NCBI RefSeq assembly: GCF_000425305.1
Contig: NZ_AUDE01000001.1
Span: forward strand, 1 to 64,000
DNA: 64,000 nt
From: Psychroserpens burtonensis DSM 12212
GTDB lineage: Bacteria; Bacteroidota; Bacteroidia; Flavobacteriales; Flavobacteriaceae
Reading direction: 5' to 3'
This document shows positions 7,428 through 15,409 of the stretch, piece after piece. The notes below the pieces were generated by a model. That model ran no database searches. It was not told the DNA's origin and worked only from the letters and a program-made list of their open reading frames with translations. The position numbers were made by a program, and so were the translations under genes. Numbering within the stretch: position 1 is the stretch's first letter; each line of letters begins with the position of its first letter.

Positions 7428-8144
7428 ATGATTAAGTTTTTTAGACGAATTAGATACGACCTTATGGAAAAACACAAAACAAGTAAATACCTTAAATATG
7501 CCATCGGAGAAATCGTTCTGGTTGTTATTGGGATACTAATCGCTTTATCTATAAATAATTGGAATCAAGAACGTGTGTCTAAAAACAAAGCCTACTCTTA
7601 CTTAAATCAAATTAATAACGACTTATCTTTAGACTTACGATTCTATGATTCTATGATTTATGATTGGTCAGAATTTATTTTGGTTTTTGATAAGGTTATA
7701 AAAAGCGATTTAAAAAACGATACACTAATCACAAAACTTGGAAGTATATTAACAATAAATTCAGACCCTAGAGAATTTGGAAACTCCTACAATAATCTGA
7801 TAAACTCTGGTGACATAGATTTAATTGAGGACAAAGCTCTTCTAACTAAATTCCATGAATACTACCGTATCTCTTGTCAATTATATAACAATGTTTCAGA
7901 ATACCAGAGAACCTTTAATATACATAATATCGAGGGTCCCCTTGTTCAAACGCTGGTCATGGAAGAAGGTGGCTCCTATAGTTTAGAGTCGCTCAAAAAA
8001 GGAATAGCCTCAGGCAATTTAATATCAATGATTAATTGGCAAAATAGTTCGTACAAAACTTTACTTAAATTCCTTAAAAGAAACCAAAAAGAAGCACAAG
8101 AACTTCAAAGAATAATAAAGGATTTAGAAGAAACAAAAGGCTAA
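7428..8144 (+). CDS. DUF6090 family membrane protein, paralog 4
   Basis: A 238-residue DUF6090 protein: MIKFFRRIRYDLMEKHKTSK, helix at about 29-43 (IVLVVIGILIALSI), NNWNQERVS, then a soluble region with NNLINSGDIDLIEDKALL, matching the equivalent stretch in paralog 2. The role is unknown. The stop codon is directly followed by the left half of a further attC-like repeat. Confidence 0.85.
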   Translation: MIKFFRRIRYDLMEKHKTSKYLKYAIGEIVLVVIGILIALSINNWNQERVSKNKAYSYLNQINNDLSLDLRFYDSMIYDWSEFILVFDKVIKSDLKNDTLITKLGSILTINSDPREFGNSYNNLINSGDIDLIEDKALLTKFHEYYRISCQLYNNVSEYQRTFNIHNIEGPLVQTLVMEEGGSYSLESLKKGIASGNLISMINWQNSSYKTLLKFLKRNQKEAQELQRIIKDLEETKG

Positions 8145-8190
8145 AACAGTATATAATTAATTACTTTAGCAAGTGCTCATAGACAAAACA
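8144..8190 (+). repeat. attC-like repeat G, left half
   Basis: CAGTATATAATTAATTACTTTAGCAAGTGCTCAT resembles the left arm and following bases of repeat E (GTGTATAATGAATTGCTTTGGTCAGTGCTCAT). The right half is absent and the DUF4377 remnant starts within about 15 bases. Confidence 0.5.
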
Positions 8191-8205
8191 TTAATAAATT
8201 GAAAA

Positions 8206-8751
8206 ATAAAGTTCTTTTTAAGTTATTTATTATCATTGCTATCCATTATTTAATTTAGCCAGACCGTCTCAGATAGGACCATTACAATTGATCCCAAGCT
8301 GTCTTTTCAAAACTATGAACATTTCAAAAGGTTAACGCTAAGCTTTCCAGATTCGCCCATCGAATATATAGATGACTTTGACTTTGAATGGGGTTATACC
8401 TATAAAATAAATGTTAGAGAAACAAGATTAAGATCAACCTTGTCTGATGGAACTCAATATGACTATGCACTCAATCATATTATTTCAAAAATAAAGGGGC
8501 CTAACTCAACTCCGTTTAAATTGTTTCTTGACCCATCGTTATATTATCATCCAGTAGACGCAAGTCAACAAGAAATAAATAAAACCTTAAAACCAATTAA
8601 TGATAGTTTATATCTATACTTTGACAAAGTTAAAATTGAAGTTCCCGCTAATTTGAAAATATTATTTAATCAGATTCTAGAGGGAAAAGTATCAAGAATG
8701 GGTCATTTTATTTTTATAAATGAAGAACGCATTAGACTTGTCCATTTTTAA
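8206..8751 (+). pseudogene. DUF4377 family secreted protein, stop codon in signal peptide
   Basis: The frame from 8281 reads TIDPKLSFQNYEHFKR, then SPIEYIDDFDFEWGYTY, and ends in GHFIFINEERIRLVHF: a DUF4377-type domain, usually a small secreted protein or lipoprotein. Upstream in the same frame a signal-peptide-like stretch KIKFFLSYLLSLLSII is followed by TAA at 8251-8253, where TTA (Leu) would restore it, and no in-frame ATG precedes it. The longest open stretch starts at TTG 8440 and lacks half the domain. I call it a pseudogene. The following 8752-9018 shows nothing I can name beyond a GTAGGTTT/AAACCTAC inverted pair near 8788-8835. Confidence 0.65.
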
Positions 8752-9018
8752 CTCATAACACATACAAAACCTGTACATCTTTGAAAGTAGGTTTAGTAAG
8801 AACATTAAGATAATGATCGTCAAAACCTACTCTTACAAAAAAAGCCTTGTTTTATTGTTGAGTTTTAAGACCCCAAATTAAAAAAATACTCCTCGAAAAA
8901 ATTATGCTTCAGTAAACAGATATTCGAAAGAACGCTCTCCAACCTTTCAAAAGCACATAAAAAGAGATTGAGTTAAAAACATTAAATACCCCAATTTGTT
9001 TAACCTATCTAAAAACAA

Positions 9019-9047
9019 AAAGCCTTTCAATTTCTTGAAAGGCTTAA
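9019..9047 (-). terminator. Rho-independent terminator of tRNA gene
   Basis: AAGCCTTTCAA-tttc-TTGAAAGGCTT is a perfect 11-bp stem. Read on the minus strand it is followed by TTTTGTTTTT and lies 10 bases beyond the 3' end of the tRNA. A shorter T tract on the other side gives weaker + strand function. Confidence 0.8.
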
Positions 9048-9056
9048 TTTTACTAG

Positions 9057-9130
9057 TGGTCCCACTTGGGCTCGAACCAAGGACCACCTGATTATGAGTC
9101 AGGTGCTCTAACCAACTGAGCTATGGGACC
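9057..9130 (-). tRNA. tRNA with CAT anticodon (Met elongator or Ile2)
   Basis: Reads GGTCCCATAGCTCAGTTGG at the 5' end, anticodon stem-loop CCTGA-CTCATAA-TCAGG with anticodon CAT, T-arm TTGGTTCGAGCCCAA, acceptor TGGGACC with discriminator A. All four stems pair. No CCA is encoded. CAT may be elongator Met or lysidine-modified Ile2; the first base pair G-C and discriminator A do not decide. Confidence 0.9.
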
Positions 9131-9215
9131 TATTGTTATAAATAACAATATGCTCTTTAAAAGCGTCTGCAATATTACCACATATTTTAAAACTCTACAA
9201 GAAATTTATATCAAT

Positions 9216-9626
9216 TTACTCCTTAATATCTTGGCATAACTCAATCAAAACGCCATTTGTAGATTTTGGATGCAAAAAAGCAATAAGCTTATTATCTGCA
9301 CCTCTCTTAGGTTTTTCGTGAATCATCTTAAAACCTTCGCCTTTTAATCGCTCAATTTCCTTTTCTATATCCCCTACCGCAAAAGCAATATGATGAATCC
9401 CCTCGCCTTTTCTTTCTATGAATTTGGCAATAGGACTGTCGGCTGTCGTTGCTTGTAACAACTCTATTTTATTTGGACCCATCTCAAAGAAAGAGGTAAT
9501 TACACCCTCACTTTCTACAGCTTCTGTTTTATAATGTTTTGTACCAAAGAGCGCAGCAAATAAATCATTTGACGCTTCAATATCTTTTACTGCAATTCCT
9601 ATATGTTCTATTTTTTTCATATTCAT
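9216..9626 (-). CDS. mce: Methylmalonyl-CoA epimerase
   Basis: A 136-residue VOC-fold enzyme that interconverts (R)- and (S)-methylmalonyl-CoA in propionate metabolism. Visible features: MKKIEHIGIAVKDIEAS (metal His), the IELLQ strand, GEGIHHIAFAV (second His), and a C-terminal NGVLIELCQ with the metal Glu. Length is normal for the family. ATG at 9626 or 9620 are both possible (MNMKK); family members usually begin at MKKIEHIG. Divergent from rbfA. Confidence 0.9.
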   Translation of the reverse strand: MNMKKIEHIGIAVKDIEASNDLFAALFGTKHYKTEAVESEGVITSFFEMGPNKIELLQATTADSPIAKFIERKGEGIHHIAFAVGDIEKEIERLKGEGFKMIHEKPKRGADNKLIAFLHPKSTNGVLIELCQDIKE

Positions 9627-9678
9627 TTTCCGCGAAAACGGAAACCTCTTAAGTGGTTATTCTCTTTTTTACTTACTT

Positions 9679-9686
9679 CAAAGTTA
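9679..9686 (-). promoter_or_regulatory. -7 promoter box for mce
   Basis: TAACTTTG on the minus strand fits the Bacteroidota TAnnTTTG consensus, 53 bases before the ATG. A -33 TTG element is not obvious. Confidence 0.45.
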
Positions 9687-9707
9687 ACATAATCCTTAAT
9701 TATCGCC

Positions 9708-9715
9708 TATTTTTG
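9708..9715 (+). promoter_or_regulatory. -7 promoter box for rbfA
   Basis: TATTTTTG matches TAnnTTTG, 93 bases before the rbfA start and back to back with the mce box. The -33 region is weak. Confidence 0.4.
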
Positions 9716-9807
9716 TAGCTAGAAACCAAAACTTGGTTTTATTTTTGATAAAAGTCGTTATATTAGAATGACTGATGATGACGTAACAACGACTTAAATT
9801 TAAAACA

Positions 9808-10206
9808 ATGGAAGAATTTACCCAAAGACAGAAAAAAATTGGCGGACTTTTACAAAAAGACCTTGCAGATATATTACAAAAAGCAGCCAAGGATGGCGGA
9901 ATGCGAGGAGTCATTATTTCGGTAAGTAAAGTGAACGTCACCACCGATTTATCGGTTGCCAAAGTATACCTCAGCGTATTTCCAAATGGTAAAGGAAAAG
10001 AACTCATTGAAGGTATTCGCTCAAACACCCCTTTAATTCGTCACGAAATGGCGCAACGCACCAAAAACCAATTACGTCGTATGCCTAACTTAGAGTTTTT
10101 TATTGACGACTCTTTAGAATATATAGACGGCATAGAAAGATCTCTCAAAAGAGAAGAAGACCCAATTAAAGAAGCAGATCTTTTAGCAAAACGTAAAAAG
10201 AAATAA
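9808..10206 (+). CDS. rbfA: Ribosome-binding factor A
   Basis: A 132-residue RbfA, a KH-like 30S maturation factor needed for 16S rRNA 5' end processing. N-terminus EEFTQRQKKIGGLLQKDLADI; family core VSKVNVTTDLSVAKVYLSVF and the basic QRTKNQLRRMPNLEFFIDDS before a C-terminal Lys tail. It is 67 bases upstream of a permease gene on the same strand, so the two may be co-transcribed. Confidence 0.93.
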   Translation: MEEFTQRQKKIGGLLQKDLADILQKAAKDGGMRGVIISVSKVNVTTDLSVAKVYLSVFPNGKGKELIEGIRSNTPLIRHEMAQRTKNQLRRMPNLEFFIDDSLEYIDGIERSLKREEDPIKEADLLAKRKKK

Positions 10207-10273
10207 TCGGTTTTAGCAAAACCTTTATAAATAGTTTTATCGTAAAATTGATCTTCCTTTTACAAATAAGAGC

Positions 10274-11476
10274 ATGAACTTCTCATTTTACATAGCAAAA
10301 CGCTACCTGTTTTCTAAAAGCAGCAATAGCTCTATAAACATCATGACTATTATTGCAGCTTCAGGGACTGTAATTGCTGCTACTGCTCTATTTATTGTCC
10401 TCTCTGGTTTTGCTGGGTTAAAAAATTTAAGTCTAGAATATACCTCTGTTGTAGATCCTGATTTAAAACTATTTCCTTTAGAAGGGAAATCGTTTATAAT
10501 TTCAAAAGAGGACTCTCTTAAAATTAAAACTATAAGCGGAATTCAAAGCTATTCTAAAACGATAGAAGAACGTGTTATTTTAGAATTTGATGGTAAAAAG
10601 CAAATTGTTACCATGAAAGGTGTGGATGAAAACTTTACTAAAGTTACAGCTATTGATTCTATGGTTTACTACGGAAATTGGCTAGAACGCAATACTAGTC
10701 AAATTGTTTCTGGTGGTATCATCTCCAGAAATCTTTCTTACGGAGTTCTTGATCTAACAAGGAATCAAAAAATATACGTCCCAAAACCAGGAAAAGGACA
10801 AATCAGCTCTGTAAAAGGCGCTTTTAACTCTTTAGAGGCTTATAACGTTGGTGTATTTGACATCAATGAAGAACTTAATAGTGAATATATCTTTGCCAAT
10901 ATTGAAACGGCTAGATATTTGTTAAACTATAACGACAACCAAATATCATCTATAGAGTTTAAATTAGTCCCAGAAGCTGACCAAATTCAAATTTCAGAAG
11001 CATTGCAAACTGTTTTTGGAAATCGCGTCACTATTAAAAACAGAGCTCAGCTAAATGATGCCCTCTATAAAATGCTCAACACCGAAAACGTTGCGGTCTA
11101 TCTCATTTTTACTTTAGTTATTATCATTGCCCTTTTTAATGTAATTGGCGCCTTAATTATGATGATTTTAGATAAAAAAGCATCGCTAAATACCCTTTTT
11201 AATTTAGGCACAACAACAAAAGATATAAGACGTATTTTCTTTTTACAAGGTAGTTTGATGACTATTCTTGCTGGTACAATAGGATTAATCTTAGGGTTTG
11301 TAGTTGTGTTTTTACAGCAACAATTTTCACTTATTATGTTGACACCAGCCTTAGCTTATCCCGTAGAATTAAAGCTTATAAATTTCTTAATTGTCTTTAT
11401 CACTATCGTCGTCTTAGGAATTTTAGCTTCTAAATTAGCTTCGCAGAGAATTAATCGAAATTTGGTAAAAGGTTAA
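10274..11476 (+). CDS. FtsX/LolCE-like ABC transporter permease
   Basis: A 400-residue permease. One N-terminal membrane helix (about 22-45, after the amphipathic FSFYIAKRYLFSK), a large periplasmic domain (about 50-270), and three C-terminal helices (about 273-297, 320-345, 365-385), the classic MacB/LolC/LolE layout. It likely works with a separate ATPase in lipoprotein release or envelope transport; no ATPase gene is adjacent. The 260 bases that follow, between convergent genes, contain only a TAAAGAA-gctgt-TTCTTTA mini-hairpin near 11637-11655. Confidence 0.85.
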   Translation: MNFSFYIAKRYLFSKSSNSSINIMTIIAASGTVIAATALFIVLSGFAGLKNLSLEYTSVVDPDLKLFPLEGKSFIISKEDSLKIKTISGIQSYSKTIEERVILEFDGKKQIVTMKGVDENFTKVTAIDSMVYYGNWLERNTSQIVSGGIISRNLSYGVLDLTRNQKIYVPKPGKGQISSVKGAFNSLEAYNVGVFDINEELNSEYIFANIETARYLLNYNDNQISSIEFKLVPEADQIQISEALQTVFGNRVTIKNRAQLNDALYKMLNTENVAVYLIFTLVIIIALFNVIGALIMMILDKKASLNTLFNLGTTTKDIRRIFFLQGSLMTILAGTIGLILGFVVVFLQQQFSLIMLTPALAYPVELKLINFLIVFITIVVLGILASKLASQRINRNLVKG

Positions 11477-11737
11477 TTCATCAGTGCGCAATTTCCTATA
11501 TCCAATTTGCAGTTGATTAGTCCTAACTTAAAAAATAGGCTTGAGATAAACGTCCTAAATATTCTTTAAAACGTATTCTAGCAAAAAAGAAAAGACGTAT
11601 TCTAATAGATTAAAAATCCAGTTAATTAGAATAATAAAGAAGCTGTTTCTTTAAAATAATTTAAAATTAGTGGGTTTAGATAAATTTATCTTTGAGAAAA
11701 ACACACAAGGGTAAATCAGCTTCACAGCTTTACAACA

Positions 11738-12730
11738 TCAAGAAAACTGGTGATTTCCAAAGGACTCCAACACCTCATCAAAAGCAGCAAATACATCTTT
11801 AGCATCATCGCTTGTGACCATTTTCATTCTGTGTTCTTTGAAGTTAGGAATGCCTTTAAAGTAATTTGTATAATGGCGTCTCGTTTCAAAAACACCTAAC
11901 TTTTCACCTTTCCAATCTATAGACATCTGGAGGTGACGTCTTGCAGCATCAACGCGATCTGCCATTGATATTGGTGCTAAATGCTCTCCAGTTTCAAAAA
12001 AATGTTTGACTTGTTTAAAAAACCAAGGATTTCCAATTGTTGCACGACCAATCATACAACCATCTAATCCAAAGCTATCGCGCATTAAAGCCGCTTTTTC
12101 GGGTGTATCCACATCGCCATTTCCAAATACAGGAATGTGCATTCTTGGATTGTTTTTCACAGCTGCAATTGGCTTCCAATCAGCTTCACCTTTATACATT
12201 TGCGCACGTGTTCTGCCATGAATAGAAATTGCTTTACAACCAACATCTTGAAGCCGCTCTGCAACCTCAACAATTCTTATAGAGTCGTGATCCCAACCTA
12301 GACGGGTTTTAACAGTAACAGGAAGATTGGTGCGTTTTACCATCTCTGCAGTAAGACTTTCCATCAAACAAATATCCTTTAGGATTCCTGCACCTGCACC
12401 TTTGCTCACTACTTTTTTTACTGGACATCCAAAATTAATGTCTATAATGTCTGGTTTAGAGCGCTCAACAATATCAATCGTCTGCAACATACTTTCCATG
12501 TTAGCTCCAAAAATCTGGATCCCAACAGGCCGTTCTTTTTCATAGATATCGAGTTTCATGACGCTTTTTGCTGCATCCCGAATTAAGCCTTCACTTGAAA
12601 TAAATTCTGTGTACACAACGTCTGCACCTTGCTCCTTGCACAATGCTCGAAACGGTGGATCACTAACATCTTCCATTGGAGCTAACAACAACGGAAAATC
12701 TGAAAGTTCTATATCGCCTATCTTTACCAA
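11738..12730 (-). CDS. dusB: tRNA-dihydrouridine synthase (DusB-like)
   Basis: An FMN-dependent TIM-barrel enzyme that reduces uridine in tRNA D-loops. Motifs: LLLAPMEDVSDPPFR at the N-terminus, DINFGCPVKKV with the active-site Cys, GAGAGILKD, IHGRTRAQMYKG and GNGDVDTPE, then GRATIGNPWFF. I place the start at TTG 12730 (LVKIGDIELSDFPLLL) rather than further upstream because a TAATTTTG promoter box lies at 12748-12755 and orthologs begin with a similar MVKIG. That gives 330 residues, normal for the family. It converges on the permease gene. Confidence 0.9.
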   Translation of the reverse strand: MVKIGDIELSDFPLLLAPMEDVSDPPFRALCKEQGADVVYTEFISSEGLIRDAAKSVMKLDIYEKERPVGIQIFGANMESMLQTIDIVERSKPDIIDINFGCPVKKVVSKGAGAGILKDICLMESLTAEMVKRTNLPVTVKTRLGWDHDSIRIVEVAERLQDVGCKAISIHGRTRAQMYKGEADWKPIAAVKNNPRMHIPVFGNGDVDTPEKAALMRDSFGLDGCMIGRATIGNPWFFKQVKHFFETGEHLAPISMADRVDAARRHLQMSIDWKGEKLGVFETRRHYTNYFKGIPNFKEHRMKMVTSDDAKDVFAAFDEVLESFGNHQFS

Positions 12731-12747
12731 ACTCAATATATTTTGCG

Positions 12748-12755
12748 CAAAATTA
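12748..12755 (-). promoter_or_regulatory. -7 promoter box for dusB
   Basis: TAATTTTG on the minus strand fits TAnnTTTG; transcription would begin just ahead of the TTG start at 12730, giving a short leader and deciding the start choice. Confidence 0.5.
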
Positions 12756-12858
12756 CAGTTTTTTAGGTAATTGTATACCTGCAACACCAATAACTAAATA
12801 TAATGTGATTTTACATCATAAAAGGAGTAATCAAATTACGTCTGTAGATCTAGTCTCC

Positions 12859-13011
12859 ATGACACTTGGAGTTGCCTTATACTCTTTAGTTGGAGCTCAT
12901 TCAACTCGAATTATCGGGAAGCGTTTAGTTGATTTTTCCGAAGAAAAAAACCCAACCATACCAGCGATTCTTTATCTTCGTGAATTACTAAAAATAGTAC
13001 TACAGAAATAG
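12859..13011 (+). CDS. Small ORF, unknown (50 residues)
   Basis: ATG to TAG encodes MTLGVALYSLVGAHSTRI and ends in RELLKIVLQK. I do not recognise it. In-frame reading continues upstream of the ATG without a stop for some distance (HHKRSNQITSVDLVS), so it may be the remnant of a longer gene. It contains one TTCCGAAG octamer at 12936. It fills the gap between dusB and the SOUL gene. Confidence 0.3.
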   Translation: MTLGVALYSLVGAHSTRIIGKRLVDFSEEKNPTIPAILYLRELLKIVLQK

Positions 13012-13055
13012 ACCAACTTAAAAATTACTGATTTTAAAATGTAATCATCACGCAT

Positions 13056-13646
13056 TTAACCCAGTTCAACAACCACTTCATTCTTTCTGTTTATCGCTTC
13101 ATAAGGCGCATTGTATCCAAAAAAGTAAAACCGGTTAGTATAGGAAATCCCTTCTTTTTCTAAGGCTTTGATAAGTTGATTTTTATAATCTTCAATTTTC
13201 ATATCATTAGCCCAACCTCCAAACGTTATAACAGCCATTTTTTTTGCTGGCTCTTCTTTAAATTCTATCTGTGACTGATTTGGTTTTGGTAAATCTTCTT
13301 TCTTAAAATTTTTAGGCACCATAAACATCATGGTCATAGAGTCTTCCAAAGACATTGAGACAGGTGAAGTCATTGCAATTTTTTTGTTCTCTTCGTTTCC
13401 ACCAAAAATATATCCAGCTAAAACAGAAAACCCTTGACTTGATCCTTTTTTGTAATCACCAGTAGTTAGCTTAACCGATGTAAATAAGGTTGCCTCATAG
13501 GACCTAACCTCAAATGCATCATATGTCTTTATTACTTTATAAGGATATTTTTCAATTCCGTTTTGACTTTTCATAGCATAGATTTGAACGATAGCAAAAA
13601 TTATTACAAGCACTAATACTACAATTAAAACTGTTTTCATTTTCAT
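13056..13646 (-). CDS. SOUL family heme-binding protein
   Basis: A 196-residue protein with an N-terminal membrane anchor or signal (about 4-23, VLIVVLVLVIIFAIVQIYA) and a SOUL/HBP domain: YPYKVIKTYDAFEVRSYEA, then SVKLTTGDYKKGSSQGFSVLAGYIFGGN, IAMTSPVSMSL and the RFYFFGYNAPYEAINRKNEV end. SOUL proteins bind tetrapyrroles; a bacterial role is not established. It lies 5 bases after the DUF4345 gene on the same strand, so the two form an operon. Confidence 0.85.
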   Translation of the reverse strand: MKMKTVLIVVLVLVIIFAIVQIYAMKSQNGIEKYPYKVIKTYDAFEVRSYEATLFTSVKLTTGDYKKGSSQGFSVLAGYIFGGNEENKKIAMTSPVSMSLEDSMTMMFMVPKNFKKEDLPKPNQSQIEFKEEPAKKMAVITFGGWANDMKIEDYKNQLIKALEKEGISYTNRFYFFGYNAPYEAINRKNEVVVELG

Positions 13647-13651
13647 GTGAT

Positions 13652-14041
13652 TTATTGATTTTTATTAAACTGTTTTAAGACCCAAAGCCCATAAAAACCT
13701 AAAAACAATTCTGCAATTGTTCCAAAGACATAACCAAAGGTTGGTATTCCATCTATTAAAATACTTAAGACTCTACCGCAACCCAGACCTAACATAAAAA
13801 TGATATTAGTAATAAGTGCGGTTTTTAGATAATTGGATTTCAAAACACCCATAATCCACAGTGTAGAAAACCCTAAATACAATCCCATAACGGCTTTGTA
13901 GAAATTGTGTTCATCCACAGTCTCTAGAAACATATCAAAGCTTAGGTCTGGCTTAAAACCGTAAACAAAAGCCATAGGGATAACAATACAGACAGAAATG
14001 ATTAAGTGTATTTTATTTATGATGTCTTGCTTTCTTTTCAT
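13652..14041 (-). CDS. DUF4345 family membrane protein
   Basis: A 129-residue integral membrane protein with four predicted helices and the DUF4345 features FYKAVMGLYLGFSTLW and GCGRVLSILIDGIPTFGYVFG followed by ELFLGFYGLW. Function unknown. It heads a two-gene unit with the SOUL gene. The 87 bases upstream contain TCAACTGCGCTCAGTGCGAC and a TCCTATTGGGGAGGA hairpin, parts of dispersed flavobacterial intergenic repeats. Confidence 0.8.
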   Translation of the reverse strand: MKRKQDIINKIHLIISVCIVIPMAFVYGFKPDLSFDMFLETVDEHNFYKAVMGLYLGFSTLWIMGVLKSNYLKTALITNIIFMLGLGCGRVLSILIDGIPTFGYVFGTIAELFLGFYGLWVLKQFNKNQ

Positions 14042-14128
14042 TTATAACGTTTAAAAAACTTCAACTGCGCTCAGTGCGACAACATTCAAGTTAAAAGTCC
14101 TTCCTATTGGGGAGGATTTAGGAGCGGA

Positions 14129-15370
14129 CTAAAACTCAATATCCTTCTCAACCTCTGCATCACCACGTTTCACGATAACTTTAGTTTTATCTCCAGTATC
14201 AAATGTAGATAACACGCGCATATAACTCATCAAATCGATCACTAAACTATCACCGAGTTTCACAACAATATCTCCTTTTTTAAGTCCTGCTTTTTGCGCT
14301 GGTTTGTCTTCACTAATTCCGTCAATTCGCATGCCTTTTCCATCAAAAAGATAATCAGGAATCACACCTAAACCCACCTTAAAACGAGGCACCTCTTCAG
14401 TTTCATTTTTTGTTTTTCTAAACGGTAATTTACCATTATCATCTAAATCTGAAATGATATCAAATATATATGATGAAATGGTTTCCATCCCTTCGTAATT
14501 TAGCTTTTGATTGTCATCACTAGGTTTGTGATAATCCTCATGCTGTCCTGTAAAAAAGTGCAATACCGGAATGTCACTATTATAAAAAGAGGTATGATCA
14601 CTTGGTCCCACTCCAGATTCGTTTTGTATAATTTTAAAATTAGAATTATTGGCTTTTACAACCTGCTTTAAAATTGGCGATGTACCAACACCATAAACCG
14701 CTAATGTGCTATCTTGTTTTAATCGTCCAACCATATCCATATTAAGCATGAAATTAGCTTTTGATAAGTCTATAGTTGGGTTTTTCGTGAAGTAATTTGA
14801 GCCTAATAATCCCATTTCCTCACCAGAAAAAGCCATGAATAAATAATTATTCCCTTTGTTTGCAGACTTTAATTTTTGAGCAAGATTTAAAAGTACTGCC
14901 ACACCACTTGCGTTGTCATCTGCTCCATTATGAATTTCTTTAGTGTCACCTCTAAACAAAGACCCTTCTGCACCATACCCCAAATGATCATAGTGCGCTC
15001 CTATAATAATCGTGTTTTCTGCTTGGTTATCTAAAAAACCAATCACATTAGTTCCTGTAATTGTACTATCGCCATCCTTGATAATATAATTAACTTCTTG
15101 ATGTGGATCTGTTTTTGGCTTAAATGAAAATGTTTGTAAATAACCTTTTGTTCCTTCTGCTTTTAAGCCTAAATCCTCAAAACGTTCTGCTATATACTTT
15201 GCTGCGGCTTTCTCTCCATCAGTTCCTGTTTGACGACCTTCGAGTTTATCGTCTGCTAAAAAAGCAACGTCTTCTTTAATAGTTACAACATCAATTTTTT
15301 CTTCGGAATTTGTCTTACAAGCGGTTAAAACCGTCAAAAAAAGAACAATAATTAGGTGATTAATACGCAT
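14129..15370 (-). CDS. M28 family zinc aminopeptidase with C-terminal PDZ domain, lipoprotein
   Basis: A 413-residue exported peptidase. Lipoprotein signal with Cys at about 18 (LTVLTACK). The co-catalytic zinc site is complete: His126 in GAHYDHLG, Asp151 in NGADDNASG, Glu184-Glu185 in FSGEEMG, Asp212 in LNMDMVG and His281 in HEDYHKPSDD. A PDZ domain follows (about 330-413, IPDYLFDGKGMRIDGIS, GLKKGDIVVKLGD). It probably trims peptides in the periplasm or at the outer membrane. It is divergent from the PD40 lipoprotein gene with only 39 bases between starts. Confidence 0.92.
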   Translation of the reverse strand: MRINHLIIVLFLTVLTACKTNSEEKIDVVTIKEDVAFLADDKLEGRQTGTDGEKAAAKYIAERFEDLGLKAEGTKGYLQTFSFKPKTDPHQEVNYIIKDGDSTITGTNVIGFLDNQAENTIIIGAHYDHLGYGAEGSLFRGDTKEIHNGADDNASGVAVLLNLAQKLKSANKGNNYLFMAFSGEEMGLLGSNYFTKNPTIDLSKANFMLNMDMVGRLKQDSTLAVYGVGTSPILKQVVKANNSNFKIIQNESGVGPSDHTSFYNSDIPVLHFFTGQHEDYHKPSDDNQKLNYEGMETISSYIFDIISDLDDNGKLPFRKTKNETEEVPRFKVGLGVIPDYLFDGKGMRIDGISEDKPAQKAGLKKGDIVVKLGDSLVIDLMSYMRVLSTFDTGDKTKVIVKRGDAEVEKDIEF

Positions 15371-15386
15371 ATATCTTAATTTTACA

Positions 15387-15394
15387 CAAATTTA
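15387..15394 (-). promoter_or_regulatory. -7 promoter box for the M28 peptidase
   Basis: TAAATTTG on the minus strand fits TAnnTTTG, 16 bases before the ATG in the 39-base divergent gap. The -33 element would fall inside the neighbouring gene. Confidence 0.4.
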
Positions 15395-15409
15395 GTTAAT
15401 AATTAGCAG

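Noticed and set aside
1345-8190. Reading the inter-gene repeats as ordinary transcription terminators
   Set aside because: Units are far longer than terminators, lack T tracts after the stem and share sequence in the loop and outer cores; terminator function cannot be excluded as a side effect.
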